A DNA stretch of 64,000 nucleotides, taken from CAWFZT01 sp963820415 (GTDB lineage: Bacteria > Chloroflexota > Anaerolineae > Anaerolineales > Anaerolineaceae). Of this stretch, positions 34,987 to 42,310 are shown in pieces. The notes beneath the pieces were generated by a model. The model saw only the letters and a list, made by a program, of their open reading frames with translations, had not been told where the DNA came from and made no database searches. The DNA is taken from positions 372,001-436,000 of the forward strand of contig CAWFZT010000008.1 of the NCBI GenBank assembly GCA_963820415.1, given 5' to 3'. Within the stretch, counting starts at the first letter, position 1. Each line of letters starts with the position of its first letter. Both the position numbers and the translations under genes were made by a program.

Positions 34987-37143
34987 ATGAACAAGCTTAG
35001 CTTTATCGGTGGTGGATTATTGATTGGGATGCTGCTGGCCGGCCTGGCCGGCCTGTCCGGCTGCAGGCCAGACCAGGCTGTCCCTGCGACGGCGGCGACG
35101 AATGCCGGAAATCCGACAGGAACCCTGGCAAGCGCAACGCCGTCTTCACCGGCGAGCACCGTGGCGGTGACGGCGACGCCGCCAGCGGAAATAACCCTTT
35201 CCCCTACGAAAACTAAAAAAGCTGCTGCCACCAAAACAAGCTATACGGCAACACCCGACACGCGCTTGAAACCAGACCAGTGGCGTGACTGGCCTTATAT
35301 CCCTACCCTATCGCCCCGGGCGATCGAAATCTACAAACAAGGGCTGGCGATGGGCACCGACCCGCATGCCTTTTCAGTGGTGGGCGACTGCCAGTCCCTC
35401 GCGGGGGTATTCCTGGGTATGTACGACAATCCCTACGGATATCACCTGGACCCGGCCTACGGTTATCTCAAGGATACGATTGCTTATTTCAAGGGCTCGT
35501 TTGGCCGGCAGGGGGTGGCCTCACGGGGCGGTTTTACCGCGGCAACCATTCTTTCACCGCTGCAGGCCGACCCGGAGGTGTGCAAGCCGGGTGAGACGCC
35601 GCTGACTTGCGAGTTCCGCATCCACAACCCGAGCATCTTGATCATCACCCTGGAAGTCGGCAGCCCGTCCATCGTCCAACATTATGAGATGTACCTGCGC
35701 CAGATCCTGGATGAGAGCATCGCCCACGGCGTGCTGCCGGTGCTGGCGACCAAGGCGGACGTGGCCGAGCTGGGCAACGGCGTGCACGTGATCAATCCGA
35801 TCATCGCCAAACTGGCCTACGAATACGACCTGCCGCTGTGGAACTTCTGGCGCTCGGCCCAGCCGCTGCCCAACCACGGCATCGATCCCACCCGGGATGG
35901 GTTTCATTTGAACCAGGATGGCTACAACCTGAAGAGCTTCGTGGCCTTGCAAACCCTGGACGCCATCCGGCGCGCCGTGGCCGGTCTCCCGCCTGTGTCG
36001 CCTGGCCAGTCGTCTGCCAGTCCCACTCCTACCCCAGGCGCAGACCAGGCCGTCCTACCGGCCGCGCTGCCGCTGTGCAACGCCAACGCCAACTGCGTGG
36101 CTTTCGGCCTGGAGGAGAGTCTGGACGGCGACCTGGAGTACAAGGGGGTGTACTGGTTCAACCTTTCCTCGGGGAAAATGATCCAGGCGGCGCCGGACGG
36201 GTTCAACCTGCAAAGCGTTTCGCCGGACGGGAAAACCTTGCTGGTCAACCAGGATAGCCAGCTTTTTATCACGCCGCGCAGCGGCGGAACCCAGGTGAAA
36301 ATTAGCGACCAGTTCTTCGATTTCAGCAAACAATCGGCCTATTGGATGGCGGATGGAAAAAGCGTGGCCTGGATTGGCAGCGATCAGGGTAAAACTGCCC
36401 TGGAGTTGTACGATGTGGCCAGCGCTTCATCCAAGATTTTATCCTCCTCAGGCGACCAGCCGATGGCCCTGTTCCCTTCGCCCGACCCGCAAGGGATATA
36501 CTGGCAGAAAGGCGCCTGCACAGCGCGGGGGGTATGCAACCCGGAACACGTGTGGTACACCAGCCTGGATGGAAAACCTGCCCAGGAACTCGACAACGTG
36601 ATCGACCCGGTCTTTTCGCCGGACGGCAAATCGTTTGCCTACATGGACCCGATGTATGACCGGGCCGGCCAGTTCAACGATAAGCTGGTCATCGAAAATA
36701 TCCAGACCCGCCTGGCCAGCCGCAGGCTGATTGTCTTCCCGGCCGCTGAAGGGTACGAAGTGCGCAACCGCCTGGTAAACTATTCCTGGTCGCCCGACAG
36801 CACGAAGTCGCTGGCGATCATCGATGACCACAGCAATTACTTTGAGAAAACGCTCATGCTGCACACCTACATCACTGACTTGAACAGCGGGATGCTGGTT
36901 CAATACATGCAGGACAAACGCCTGGCCGGCATGCAGCCCCAGGCGGTCTGGTCGCCGGATGGCAAGCGGGTATTGCTAACCCTGGCGGACGAAGTGAAAA
37001 ATCCGAACTTCAATTACCGGGTCAACATGCAACTGTTGGACCTGACCACCAGCCAGGTGAAGGCCTTCGACCAGGTGCCAGAGCTTATCGGCCCGAATTA
37101 TACTTACATCACCAATATTTACTGGCCTAATTTTCAGCCATGA
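34987..37143 (+). CDS. Lipoprotein with SGNH-hydrolase-like domain fused to a beta-propeller
   Basis: A 718-residue lipoprotein with Cys 26 in GLAGLSGCRPD and a Thr/Ala/Pro linker to about 95. Residues about 100-330 resemble an SGNH/GDSL hydrolase: a block-I-like GDCQSLAG at 133-140, ILIITLEVGSPSIVQ in the middle and RDGFHLNQDGYNL near 300 as the D-x-x-H block. A second Thr/Pro linker follows. Residues about 360-718 contain repeated WD40/TolB-type strands (FSPDGKSFAYMDP, WSPDGKRVLLTLAD, VSPDGKTLLVNQD). The block-I residue after GD is Cys-Gln-Ser rather than Ser, so the nucleophile is uncertain. The role is probably an extracellular esterase or a binding protein. It is monocistronic as far as visible. 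Confidence 0.7.
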   Translation: MNKLSFIGGGLLIGMLLAGLAGLSGCRPDQAVPATAATNAGNPTGTLASATPSSPASTVAVTATPPAEITLSPTKTKKAAATKTSYTATPDTRLKPDQWRDWPYIPTLSPRAIEIYKQGLAMGTDPHAFSVVGDCQSLAGVFLGMYDNPYGYHLDPAYGYLKDTIAYFKGSFGRQGVASRGGFTAATILSPLQADPEVCKPGETPLTCEFRIHNPSILIITLEVGSPSIVQHYEMYLRQILDESIAHGVLPVLATKADVAELGNGVHVINPIIAKLAYEYDLPLWNFWRSAQPLPNHGIDPTRDGFHLNQDGYNLKSFVALQTLDAIRRAVAGLPPVSPGQSSASPTPTPGADQAVLPAALPLCNANANCVAFGLEESLDGDLEYKGVYWFNLSSGKMIQAAPDGFNLQSVSPDGKTLLVNQDSQLFITPRSGGTQVKISDQFFDFSKQSAYWMADGKSVAWIGSDQGKTALELYDVASASSKILSSSGDQPMALFPSPDPQGIYWQKGACTARGVCNPEHVWYTSLDGKPAQELDNVIDPVFSPDGKSFAYMDPMYDRAGQFNDKLVIENIQTRLASRRLIVFPAAEGYEVRNRLVNYSWSPDSTKSLAIIDDHSNYFEKTLMLHTYITDLNSGMLVQYMQDKRLAGMQPQAVWSPDGKRVLLTLADEVKNPNFNYRVNMQLLDLTTSQVKAFDQVPELIGPNYTYITNIYWPNFQP

Positions 37144-37204
37144 ACGGGTGGGAGAGGCTCGCTCCTTGGGTATGAAGGGGATGTTATAATATCATCAGGA
37201 AATC

Positions 37205-37624
37205 ATGATGGGCGAAGCATTCTATAATACTTCTAAACCTACGGTCAACCTCTCTGGCGTCAAGCTTTCTACTGACATGCACCCGGCGGGCTTTCCGCCG
37301 CTGACGGGAGAGGTATTGGAAAGCATTGTTCAACGCATCGTTAACCAACTACCGGTTGAAAAGATTATTCTTTTTGGGTCTTATTCCAACATATCCGATT
37401 CACCGACGCCTGACAGCGATATTGATCTGCTTATCATCATGGAAACATCGGAATCGTTAACCAAACGAGTTTTATCGGTCTCGCGTATCCTCCGTCCACG
37501 GCCTTTCCCAATGGACATTCTCGTACGTACTCCCCAGGAAATTACTACATTGCTTGAAAGTGGCGATGACTTCTTTGTAGAGGTCATGACCCAAGGCAAG
37601 ATTATTTATGAGCGGGAAAACTGA
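37205..37624 (+). CDS. MNT-type nucleotidyltransferase of a MNT-HEPN pair
   Basis: A 139-residue minimal nucleotidyltransferase. The active site GS-x10-DxD is visible as LFGSYSN followed by DSDIDLLIIM, and a third acidic residue is in PFPMDILVRT. It has an N-terminal extension of about 35 residues before the domain; the first ATG (37205) follows AGGAAATC. It overlaps the HEPN gene by 17 bp. In characterised pairs of this kind the MNT protein adenylylates the HEPN toxin and blocks it. Here that is inference from gene context. Confidence 0.8.
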   Translation: MMGEAFYNTSKPTVNLSGVKLSTDMHPAGFPPLTGEVLESIVQRIVNQLPVEKIILFGSYSNISDSPTPDSDIDLLIIMETSESLTKRVLSVSRILRPRPFPMDILVRTPQEITTLLESGDDFFVEVMTQGKIIYEREN

Positions 37625-38006
37625 CCCGAATTTTTCTATTTCCTGGAAAGCCTGGATCGAGCGGGCAGATGAAGATTATTTGCTTTCCCAATCAGCCATA
37701 AGGCGTAAATCGCCTCTAACTTACGGGGCTACCTTTCACGCCCAACAGTGCATCGAAAAATATCTCAAAGCGTTATTAATCTCCCGGAAAGTCGATTTTC
37801 CCCGAACTCATGATTTAGCGGCCCTGGGATATCTATGCAAGCAAGCCGGGATTATTTTGCCGGTAGATGATGATGCTCTGGAGTTTTTGACAGCCTATGC
37901 GGTGGAAACGCGCTACCCTGGGACGCAACCCACAGTTGAAGAATCAAAAGAAGCCTTAAAACTTGCCCGGATTGTACGCCAGTTCATCAAAAGAACTTTA
38001 TCCTAA
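37608..38006 (+). CDS. HEPN-domain protein of a MNT-HEPN pair (putative toxin)
   Basis: A 132-residue helical HEPN protein. Conserved elements are WIERADEDYLLSQSAIR, TFHAQQCIEKYLKALLI, PRTHDLAALGYLC and AYAVETRYPGTQPT. This is the HI0074-like HEPN type that pairs with HI0073-like nucleotidyltransferases. The start ATG lies inside the upstream gene (17-bp overlap), which indicates translational coupling. Some HEPN members are RNases with an R-x4-6-H site. A clear site of that kind is not obvious here, so toxicity is uncertain. Confidence 0.8.
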   Translation: MSGKTDPNFSISWKAWIERADEDYLLSQSAIRRKSPLTYGATFHAQQCIEKYLKALLISRKVDFPRTHDLAALGYLCKQAGIILPVDDDALEFLTAYAVETRYPGTQPTVEESKEALKLARIVRQFIKRTLS

Positions 38007-38123
38007 TAGGGTTGTCTGCTCAAAGAAACTGGGAGTGGCTTGAAATAATGGGCTAACCCGGGCGTTGGGCTTCGTCGAGGAGAGTTGTTATCTGGTCGGT
38101 TTTCCCAGAATGCCGCATTTAAG

Positions 38124-38152
38124 TTGACAGTCTTAACCTCTAAGTGTAAACT
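38124..38152 (+). promoter_or_regulatory. Sigma-70-type promoter upstream of the 551-residue lipoprotein
   Basis: TTGACA at 38124-38129 and TAAACT at 38147-38152 are separated by exactly 17 bp. The predicted start site (about 38159) lies 57 bp before the ATG at 38216, which supports that ATG as the original start. Confidence 0.65.
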
Positions 38153-38259
38153 AATCTTAAACATCAAAATTCGCCAGGGGAAAATCCGGCAAACCAGGGA
38201 ATTAAGTGTCCTGATATGACCTCACAAAAAACCACCTAAACCGACTGCTGGCGTTTCTG

Positions 38260-39915
38260 TTGGCTGCAATTTTACTGGCAATAGCAGCCTGCAGTGTGCC
38301 TTTTAACACCGGCGCTTCTTCTGCCCCGACGGCAGCGCGGTCAGTGCCGGTGACTCCCCCACCGCCCACCATCACCCCCACGCCGGAATTTCTTACTCCC
38401 ATGCAGCAGCTCATCCGCAGCCTGCAGGTTAAGGATGACGCCCCGGTTGGACTACCCACTATCATCGATATGAACAGTCCGGGCAGCGGCGCGCAGCAGC
38501 AGGTAACCTACTTCAACCAGGTGCTGGACACGGTTTCCAAGAGCAAACAGATTAACGTACTTACCACAACCGCCAATTACGCCTCACGCGCCCTGCTGCC
38601 AGGCGAGACGGTGCAGAATACCATCGTCATCCAGTACGTAGACAGCCTAACCACCGCCTTCGCCCTCAACACGGAAAAGAATGGGGCGCATACTTATTTT
38701 ATCAACCCGCAGGGTTCGGCTTTCGAGCTGTACCTGTTCGCCCAGAACAGCGCCGGTATTATTTTCTTCGAAAACGACCCCACCCAGGCGCAGACCATCC
38801 TCAATATGCCTGACCTGACCACTGTGCAATGGTTCACCGTCAGACAGCTCACCTTACAGGACAAACAGAAGCTCCCAGCAGAAGTCTGGACGTTCTTGCA
38901 AGCGCAGTACGCCAGCATAAACAAAGAGGCCAAACTCGATGACGCGGTGGCCAATGGGCCTACCTGGCTGACCGTGCCGGTAATTGCCTGGAGCGCGCAG
39001 AATGGGACTCAGACGGTCTACATCAATCCGGCTTCTTTCGATGTCCATGTCGAAGAAAATTCGACCTACCTGCCGGGAAAGACAGACCGCGGGGTGATGC
39101 TGCTTCTGCCGCTGGGAAAATTCCCGGCCCAACTGCAGCGCCCAACCGAACAGATCACCGAAACTCCAACTCCCAGCGCCACGTCGACCAAGGCGCCCAA
39201 GAGGACCCTAACCAAGAAGCCAGGGAAGAAGACCCCCACGCCCAAGCCCACGCCGGTTGTGTCGCCTACCCAGGTGAACCTGCTCCAGGAAAATATGGAT
39301 GCCTTTAAAAAAGGCCAGGTCTCGATCCCCAACGAAAAACTCTTTCGCTCCTCGACGGGCGCCAGCTCTTCGTTGGGCGTGCCAGACACACGCGATGTGG
39401 GCCTGTCGTGGGGATTCTTCGTGCAGGGGGTGTATCTGGGCAGTATGGATATTCAATCCAAGAATGCCCCGGCGAAAATCCGCATTGCGGTTTTCGGGTT
39501 CACCGATGCGGATGGGATGCCTTTCTTTATCCCCTTCCAACTGGGGGTAGACCTGGACCATTCAATCATTATTCAGTACGACCCGAACCGGACGATCAGC
39601 TCCCTGGATAACGAACGCCCGATCACGCTGAAGGTATCGGATACACAAGACGCCCTGCAAACCAATGTAGATGAACCGGTATTGTTCTTTCTAATGCGGG
39701 CGGCGCCGCCATTCCCATTCTCGGACTCGGACGGTTATTATATCCACGCCCATGAAGCGCAGTACAACGTGGCCGACCAGGCCCTGCGGTTTATCAAGAC
39801 CGCCTCGGGTGGCAGCCTCAACCAAATGCAGCTTCCCGGGTATGTGAATACATTGAAGGTGCAGAACACAATCCTGCCGCTGACGGAGAACCTGATCCTG
39901 CCGCAGGCGCCGTAA
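38260..39915 (+). CDS. Large secreted lipoprotein of unknown function, start region probably frameshifted
   Basis: A 551-residue frame from a TTG at 38260. Its N-terminus (LAAILLAIAAC) is the hydrophobic half of a lipoprotein signal peptide without the usual Met and basic residues. An ATG at 38216 is in another frame. If one A is restored in the A6 run at 38226-38231, the two join as MTSQKNHLNRLLAFLL running into AAILLAIAAC, a normal signal peptide. The mature protein has two parts of about 270 and 200 residues separated by a Thr/Lys/Pro linker (about 290-335, KTPTPKPTPVVSPTQ). I do not recognise either part. It should be anchored outside the membrane. Confidence 0.65.
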   Translation: MAAILLAIAACSVPFNTGASSAPTAARSVPVTPPPPTITPTPEFLTPMQQLIRSLQVKDDAPVGLPTIIDMNSPGSGAQQQVTYFNQVLDTVSKSKQINVLTTTANYASRALLPGETVQNTIVIQYVDSLTTAFALNTEKNGAHTYFINPQGSAFELYLFAQNSAGIIFFENDPTQAQTILNMPDLTTVQWFTVRQLTLQDKQKLPAEVWTFLQAQYASINKEAKLDDAVANGPTWLTVPVIAWSAQNGTQTVYINPASFDVHVEENSTYLPGKTDRGVMLLLPLGKFPAQLQRPTEQITETPTPSATSTKAPKRTLTKKPGKKTPTPKPTPVVSPTQVNLLQENMDAFKKGQVSIPNEKLFRSSTGASSSLGVPDTRDVGLSWGFFVQGVYLGSMDIQSKNAPAKIRIAVFGFTDADGMPFFIPFQLGVDLDHSIIIQYDPNRTISSLDNERPITLKVSDTQDALQTNVDEPVLFFLMRAAPPFPFSDSDGYYIHAHEAQYNVADQALRFIKTASGGSLNQMQLPGYVNTLKVQNTILPLTENLILPQAP

Positions 39916-39925
39916 GGGATAAATC

Positions 39926-40438
39926 CTAAAGCCGCTGGTCGCAAATCTGGCGGTATCCGCAGGCAGCGCAGCGCGCCGGGGATTGGTGCGATCGGTTGGC
40001 GTCGCCGGATTTTTCCTGCAGGCGCATCTCAGACAGCCGCTCCATCAGGCTGGCTTCTAGCTCGGGAGTAAAATCGATGGCGAAGGTGCGGTTGCGGTAG
40101 CGTAACAGGCCGTGAGGCGGTCGTTTGCCATACACTCTAAACACCAGCAGGCCATAGGCGGCTAACTGGTAGATGTGGCTGTCATACGGTTCGGAGGGAG
40201 CGTACGAGCTTTTTACTTCGACCGGGATAAGCAAGCCGTCTTGCTCTACCAGGTAATCCGGCTTGCCGACCAGGCTAGACTGCGGGTCGAAGAGGGGTTT
40301 TTCTACTTTGCCACCCTGTCCGGTATCGGTATAGACCACCCGGCCGGCCGGCAGACCGCCAGCCTTGCGCCGCCGGGCTGCCATCCAGAACAGCGCCAGG
40401 GCAAGGAGGATGAGCAATAAAGGCAGCAGGAAGATCAT
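39926..40438 (-). CDS. Cas4/RecB-like PD-(D/E)XK nuclease, C-terminal half, membrane-anchored
   Basis: A 170-residue protein from the ATG at 40438, 5 bp after the stop of the gene carrying the other half. Residues 2-20 form a transmembrane helix (IFLLPLLLILLALALFWM). The nuclease core is visible: D61 in LVGKPDYLVEQ, E74 and K76 in LIPVEVKSSY, and the QxxxY motif at 91-95 (QLAAY). Three Cys at 157, 160 and 166 (CAACGYRQIC) match the C-terminal Fe-S ligands of Cas4. The fourth Cys and the motif-I His of Cas4 are absent here but present in the upstream gene (C15, H41). Together the two would make one Cas4-like enzyme. No CRISPR array or other cas gene is nearby. An unspliced frameshift of a single gene is the main alternative. 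Confidence 0.75.
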   Translation of the reverse strand: MIFLLPLLLILLALALFWMAARRRKAGGLPAGRVVYTDTGQGGKVEKPLFDPQSSLVGKPDYLVEQDGLLIPVEVKSSYAPSEPYDSHIYQLAAYGLLVFRVYGKRPPHGLLRYRNRTFAIDFTPELEASLMERLSEMRLQEKSGDANRSHQSPARCAACGYRQICDQRL

Positions 40439-40443
40439 GCTGG

Positions 40444-40683
40444 CTACTTCAACCACTGCAGGGTCAGCAGAATGACCAGCATGATCAACCCCAGGGCCAG
40501 GATGGCCCACCCTCCCAGGCGCAGCAGCCCGGCTGCCAGTACCTTTCGGCCATGTTCGCTGTGGAAAGCACTGCCAGAGGCTAATTCCTTCTGGTTTTGA
40601 GATTCGAAGCCCTGGATGTGGTACCACCAGGCGCGTCTACAAAATAAAAATGTGCCAATCTCAGAGGCGCGGATCGGGCGCAT
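40444..40683 (-). CDS. Cas4-like nuclease, N-terminal half, with C-terminal membrane helix
   Basis: A 79-residue protein from the ATG at 40683 after a strong GGGGAGGG. The sequence IRASEIGTFLFCRRAWWYHI with C15, then ELASGSAFHSEHGRKV with H41, reproduces the N-terminal Cas4 signature (first Fe-S Cys, and the His of motif I). The rest is a transmembrane helix (about 52-76). It ends at TAG 40444-40446, just before the start of the C-terminal half. The break falls exactly between two predicted membrane helices, so both soluble parts would lie on the cytoplasmic side. It overlaps the translin gene by 23 bp. Confidence 0.7.
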   Translation of the reverse strand: MRPIRASEIGTFLFCRRAWWYHIQGFESQNQKELASGSAFHSEHGRKVLAAGLLRLGGWAILALGLIMLVILLTLQWLK

Positions 40684-41320
40684 GACCCTCCCCATCGGGG
40701 CGGCGCAAGGCATTTTCGAGGGCCTGCTGGAGCTTTTGCTCGCGCAGGCTGATGGTCAGATCGCCGCGCGTGCGTTCAAGGATGCCGCGCACCAGGTCGG
40801 TCTGGCGGCGCAGGCCGTTGGTGACGGCGTCCGGGTAATCCAGGGTAACCAGTAAGTCGTAAATGTCATCCATGCAGCTCAACAGCCGCTCGGCATCCTG
40901 GGAATAGCCCTGGCGGAGGATATCCAGGCAGCGCCGGCGCAGCTCGCCCGGCACTTCCGCCAGCCCGTTGAGGTAGGTGGCATATTCGACGTCCAGATCT
41001 TCAGGAGTGGGCAGCGGCTGGTTGCGGATCAAGGCGCAGGTGATGCTGGCTTCAACATATTCTTTGATTGCATCCTGGGTGTAGCCAGCAAAGAACAGGT
41101 CGAGGAATCCGGCCAGGTCTTTTTTCAATGCTTCTACCAATAGCTGCGCCTGGCCGAGGTTTTCTTTCGCTAGGTCATCCTCGCCGCGGTGGATGGCTCG
41201 GATGGCGTGGGCAGCATGCCGGGTGAGCTGGCGGGCCTGGGAAAGGGCCTGGTCACGCGCCCGGGTGCGTGATTCAAAAGCCTTGTGAGCATTTTCGGCA
41301 ATTAATGCAAGGTTATCCAT
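40661..41320 (-). CDS. Translin-family protein
   Basis: A 219-residue all-helical protein. The pattern ALSQARQLTRHAAHAIRAIHRGED, TQDAIKEYVEASITCALI and LNGLAEVPGELRRRCLDIL matches the translin family. So do YSQDAERLLSCMDDIYDLL, LDYPDAVTNGLRRQTDLVRG and ILERTRGDLT. Eukaryotic translin binds single-stranded RNA/DNA as a ring-shaped oligomer and forms the C3PO RNase with TRAX. Archaeal homologues form similar assemblies. The acidic residues that make TRAX catalytic are not obvious here, so this is probably the binding subunit. Its ATG follows the stop of the short DUF3467-like gene by one base. Confidence 0.82.
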   Translation of the reverse strand: MDNLALIAENAHKAFESRTRARDQALSQARQLTRHAAHAIRAIHRGEDDLAKENLGQAQLLVEALKKDLAGFLDLFFAGYTQDAIKEYVEASITCALIRNQPLPTPEDLDVEYATYLNGLAEVPGELRRRCLDILRQGYSQDAERLLSCMDDIYDLLVTLDYPDAVTNGLRRQTDLVRGILERTRGDLTISLREQKLQQALENALRRPDGEGHAPDPRL

Positions 41321-41321
41321 A

Positions 41322-41471
41322 TCAATAAGAGGTCAGGATGCGTGCAAAATTAAACACCAGTTCGGCCGGCGAATGACGGATGCGCGCCAGGTTACTGTAC
41401 ACTGCCTCCAGGTCAGCGAGCATTTCTATATTGGGAAAGGGAGGCCCCTGGCGTACAGGAGGGGCGCTCAT
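41322..41471 (-). CDS. Short DUF3467-like protein, 49 residues
   Basis: The frame begins at ATG 41471, 19 bp after the ssb stop, and reads MSAPPVRQGPPFPNIEMLAD, then LEAVYSNLARIRHSPAELVF and NFARILTSY. The segment VYSNLARIRHSPAE is the hallmark of the N-terminal half of DUF3467, which is usually about 100 residues long. Here the protein ends before the second half, and the translin gene starts one base later, so there is no room for the rest. It is either a truncated derivative or a minimal form. It is too short for most gene callers, but its spacing and coupling argue that it is translated. Confidence 0.55.
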   Translation of the reverse strand: MSAPPVRQGPPFPNIEMLADLEAVYSNLARIRHSPAELVFNFARILTSY

Positions 41472-41490
41472 GTTTCATGCAGGCGATCCC

Positions 41491-41910
41491 CTAGAAAGGA
41501 ATCTCGTCCTCGCTCGTTTCAGCTTCACCGGCTGCTTCAGGGGCTTCGCCGGCTGTTTCGGCTTTGCTGGACAGAAAGCGGACGGCGTTAGCGGTCACTT
41601 CAAAGGAAGTCCCGGCCGTGCCATCCTGGCGGTTGAAGATGCGCGGGCCGCCGGTCTTGGGATCTACGTTCAGGCGTCCTTCCACGATTACCTGGGAGCC
41701 TTTCTTAAGATATTGATTGCTAGACTCGGCCATCTTGCCCCAAACAGAAATGCGGAACCAGGCGGTCTCTTTTTGCTTGGCGCCGCTAAAATCAGTCCAC
41801 TTGCGGTCGGTGGCAATTGAGAAGCTGGTAACAGCCTGGCCGGTGGGGGTATAGCGCATCTCGGGGTCTTTGCCTAACCTGCCAACAATTATGATGGTCT
41901 GGAAACTCAT
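41491..41910 (-). CDS. ssb: Single-stranded DNA-binding protein
   Basis: A 139-residue SSB from the ATG at 41910 (AGAGGAT upstream); a longer frame to 41940 has a weaker start. The OB fold is complete: MSFQTIIIVGRLGKDPEMRY, FSIATDRKW, ETAWFRISVWGKMAE and YLKKGSQVIVEGRLN. The short acidic tail ends in DEIPF, the tip that recruits partners such as RecO and PriA. It heads a minus-strand group ssb, DUF3467-like, translin and the two Cas4-like halves with gaps or overlaps of less than 25 bp. It may be a second, dedicated SSB rather than the replicative one. Confidence 0.9.
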   Translation of the reverse strand: MSFQTIIIVGRLGKDPEMRYTPTGQAVTSFSIATDRKWTDFSGAKQKETAWFRISVWGKMAESSNQYLKKGSQVIVEGRLNVDPKTGGPRIFNRQDGTAGTSFEVTANAVRFLSSKAETAGEAPEAAGEAETSEDEIPF

Positions 41911-42237
41911 GGGGATCCTCTTTCCTTTTTTTTCGTTCATTCAACCGGATGGTTCGATAAGTTAATTGTACACGCGATTTTAAAATGCAATGCTTAAAAG
42001 AGCAGGTTTTAGCAGGGCAATCATAGTGTTTCAGGGTCTGGGTTTTCATGGGCAGCGGAGAGATTCTCACCTCACCCCTTCGGGTGCGCTGCCGAGCGTC
42101 GGGTGCGCTGAAGAGCGTCGGGTGCACCAAGGGCGTCACCCTCCTCCGCAAAGCCTGCGGCGGTCTGCGAGAATGACATTCCTTGGGAGGCATCCTGAGG
42201 CTGGCGAAGGATCTACACGCCAGGTGACTTAAACAAA
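41911..42237. other. Intergenic region with degenerate repeat
   Basis: There is no gene. At about 42075-42125 a unit close to GAGCGTCGGGTGCGCTG is repeated imperfectly two to three times. The flanks contain GAGATTCTC and CGAGAATGACATT plus CATCCTGAGGCTGGCGAAGG. These are fragments I recognise as part of a dispersed intergenic repeat style seen in several phyla. The ssb promoter is expected near 41945-41990. Confidence 0.35.
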
Positions 42238-42272
42238 ATTATCCGGCACGCTTCGCGCAACTGCCGGATAAT
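42238..42272 (-). terminator. Intrinsic terminator of the class II aldolase gene
   Basis: ATTATCCGGCA at 42238-42248 pairs with TGCCGGATAAT at 42262-42272. On the minus strand it is followed by TTTTGTTT. It lies about 40 bp after the aldolase stop. Confidence 0.75.
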
Positions 42273-42310
42273 CGGTAGATTGGTAGAGTTATGCTGGTTG
42301 TCTCAAAAAC

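Noticed and set aside
35285..35605. Overlapping plus-strand frame within the SGNH-like lipoprotein gene
   Set aside because: It is fully contained in the conserved SGNH-like region in another frame and has no start signal.
39926..40683. CRISPR-Cas locus suggested by the Cas4-like protein
   Set aside because: No repeat-spacer array and no cas1, cas2 or effector gene is visible anywhere in the window; the neighbours are ssb and translin.
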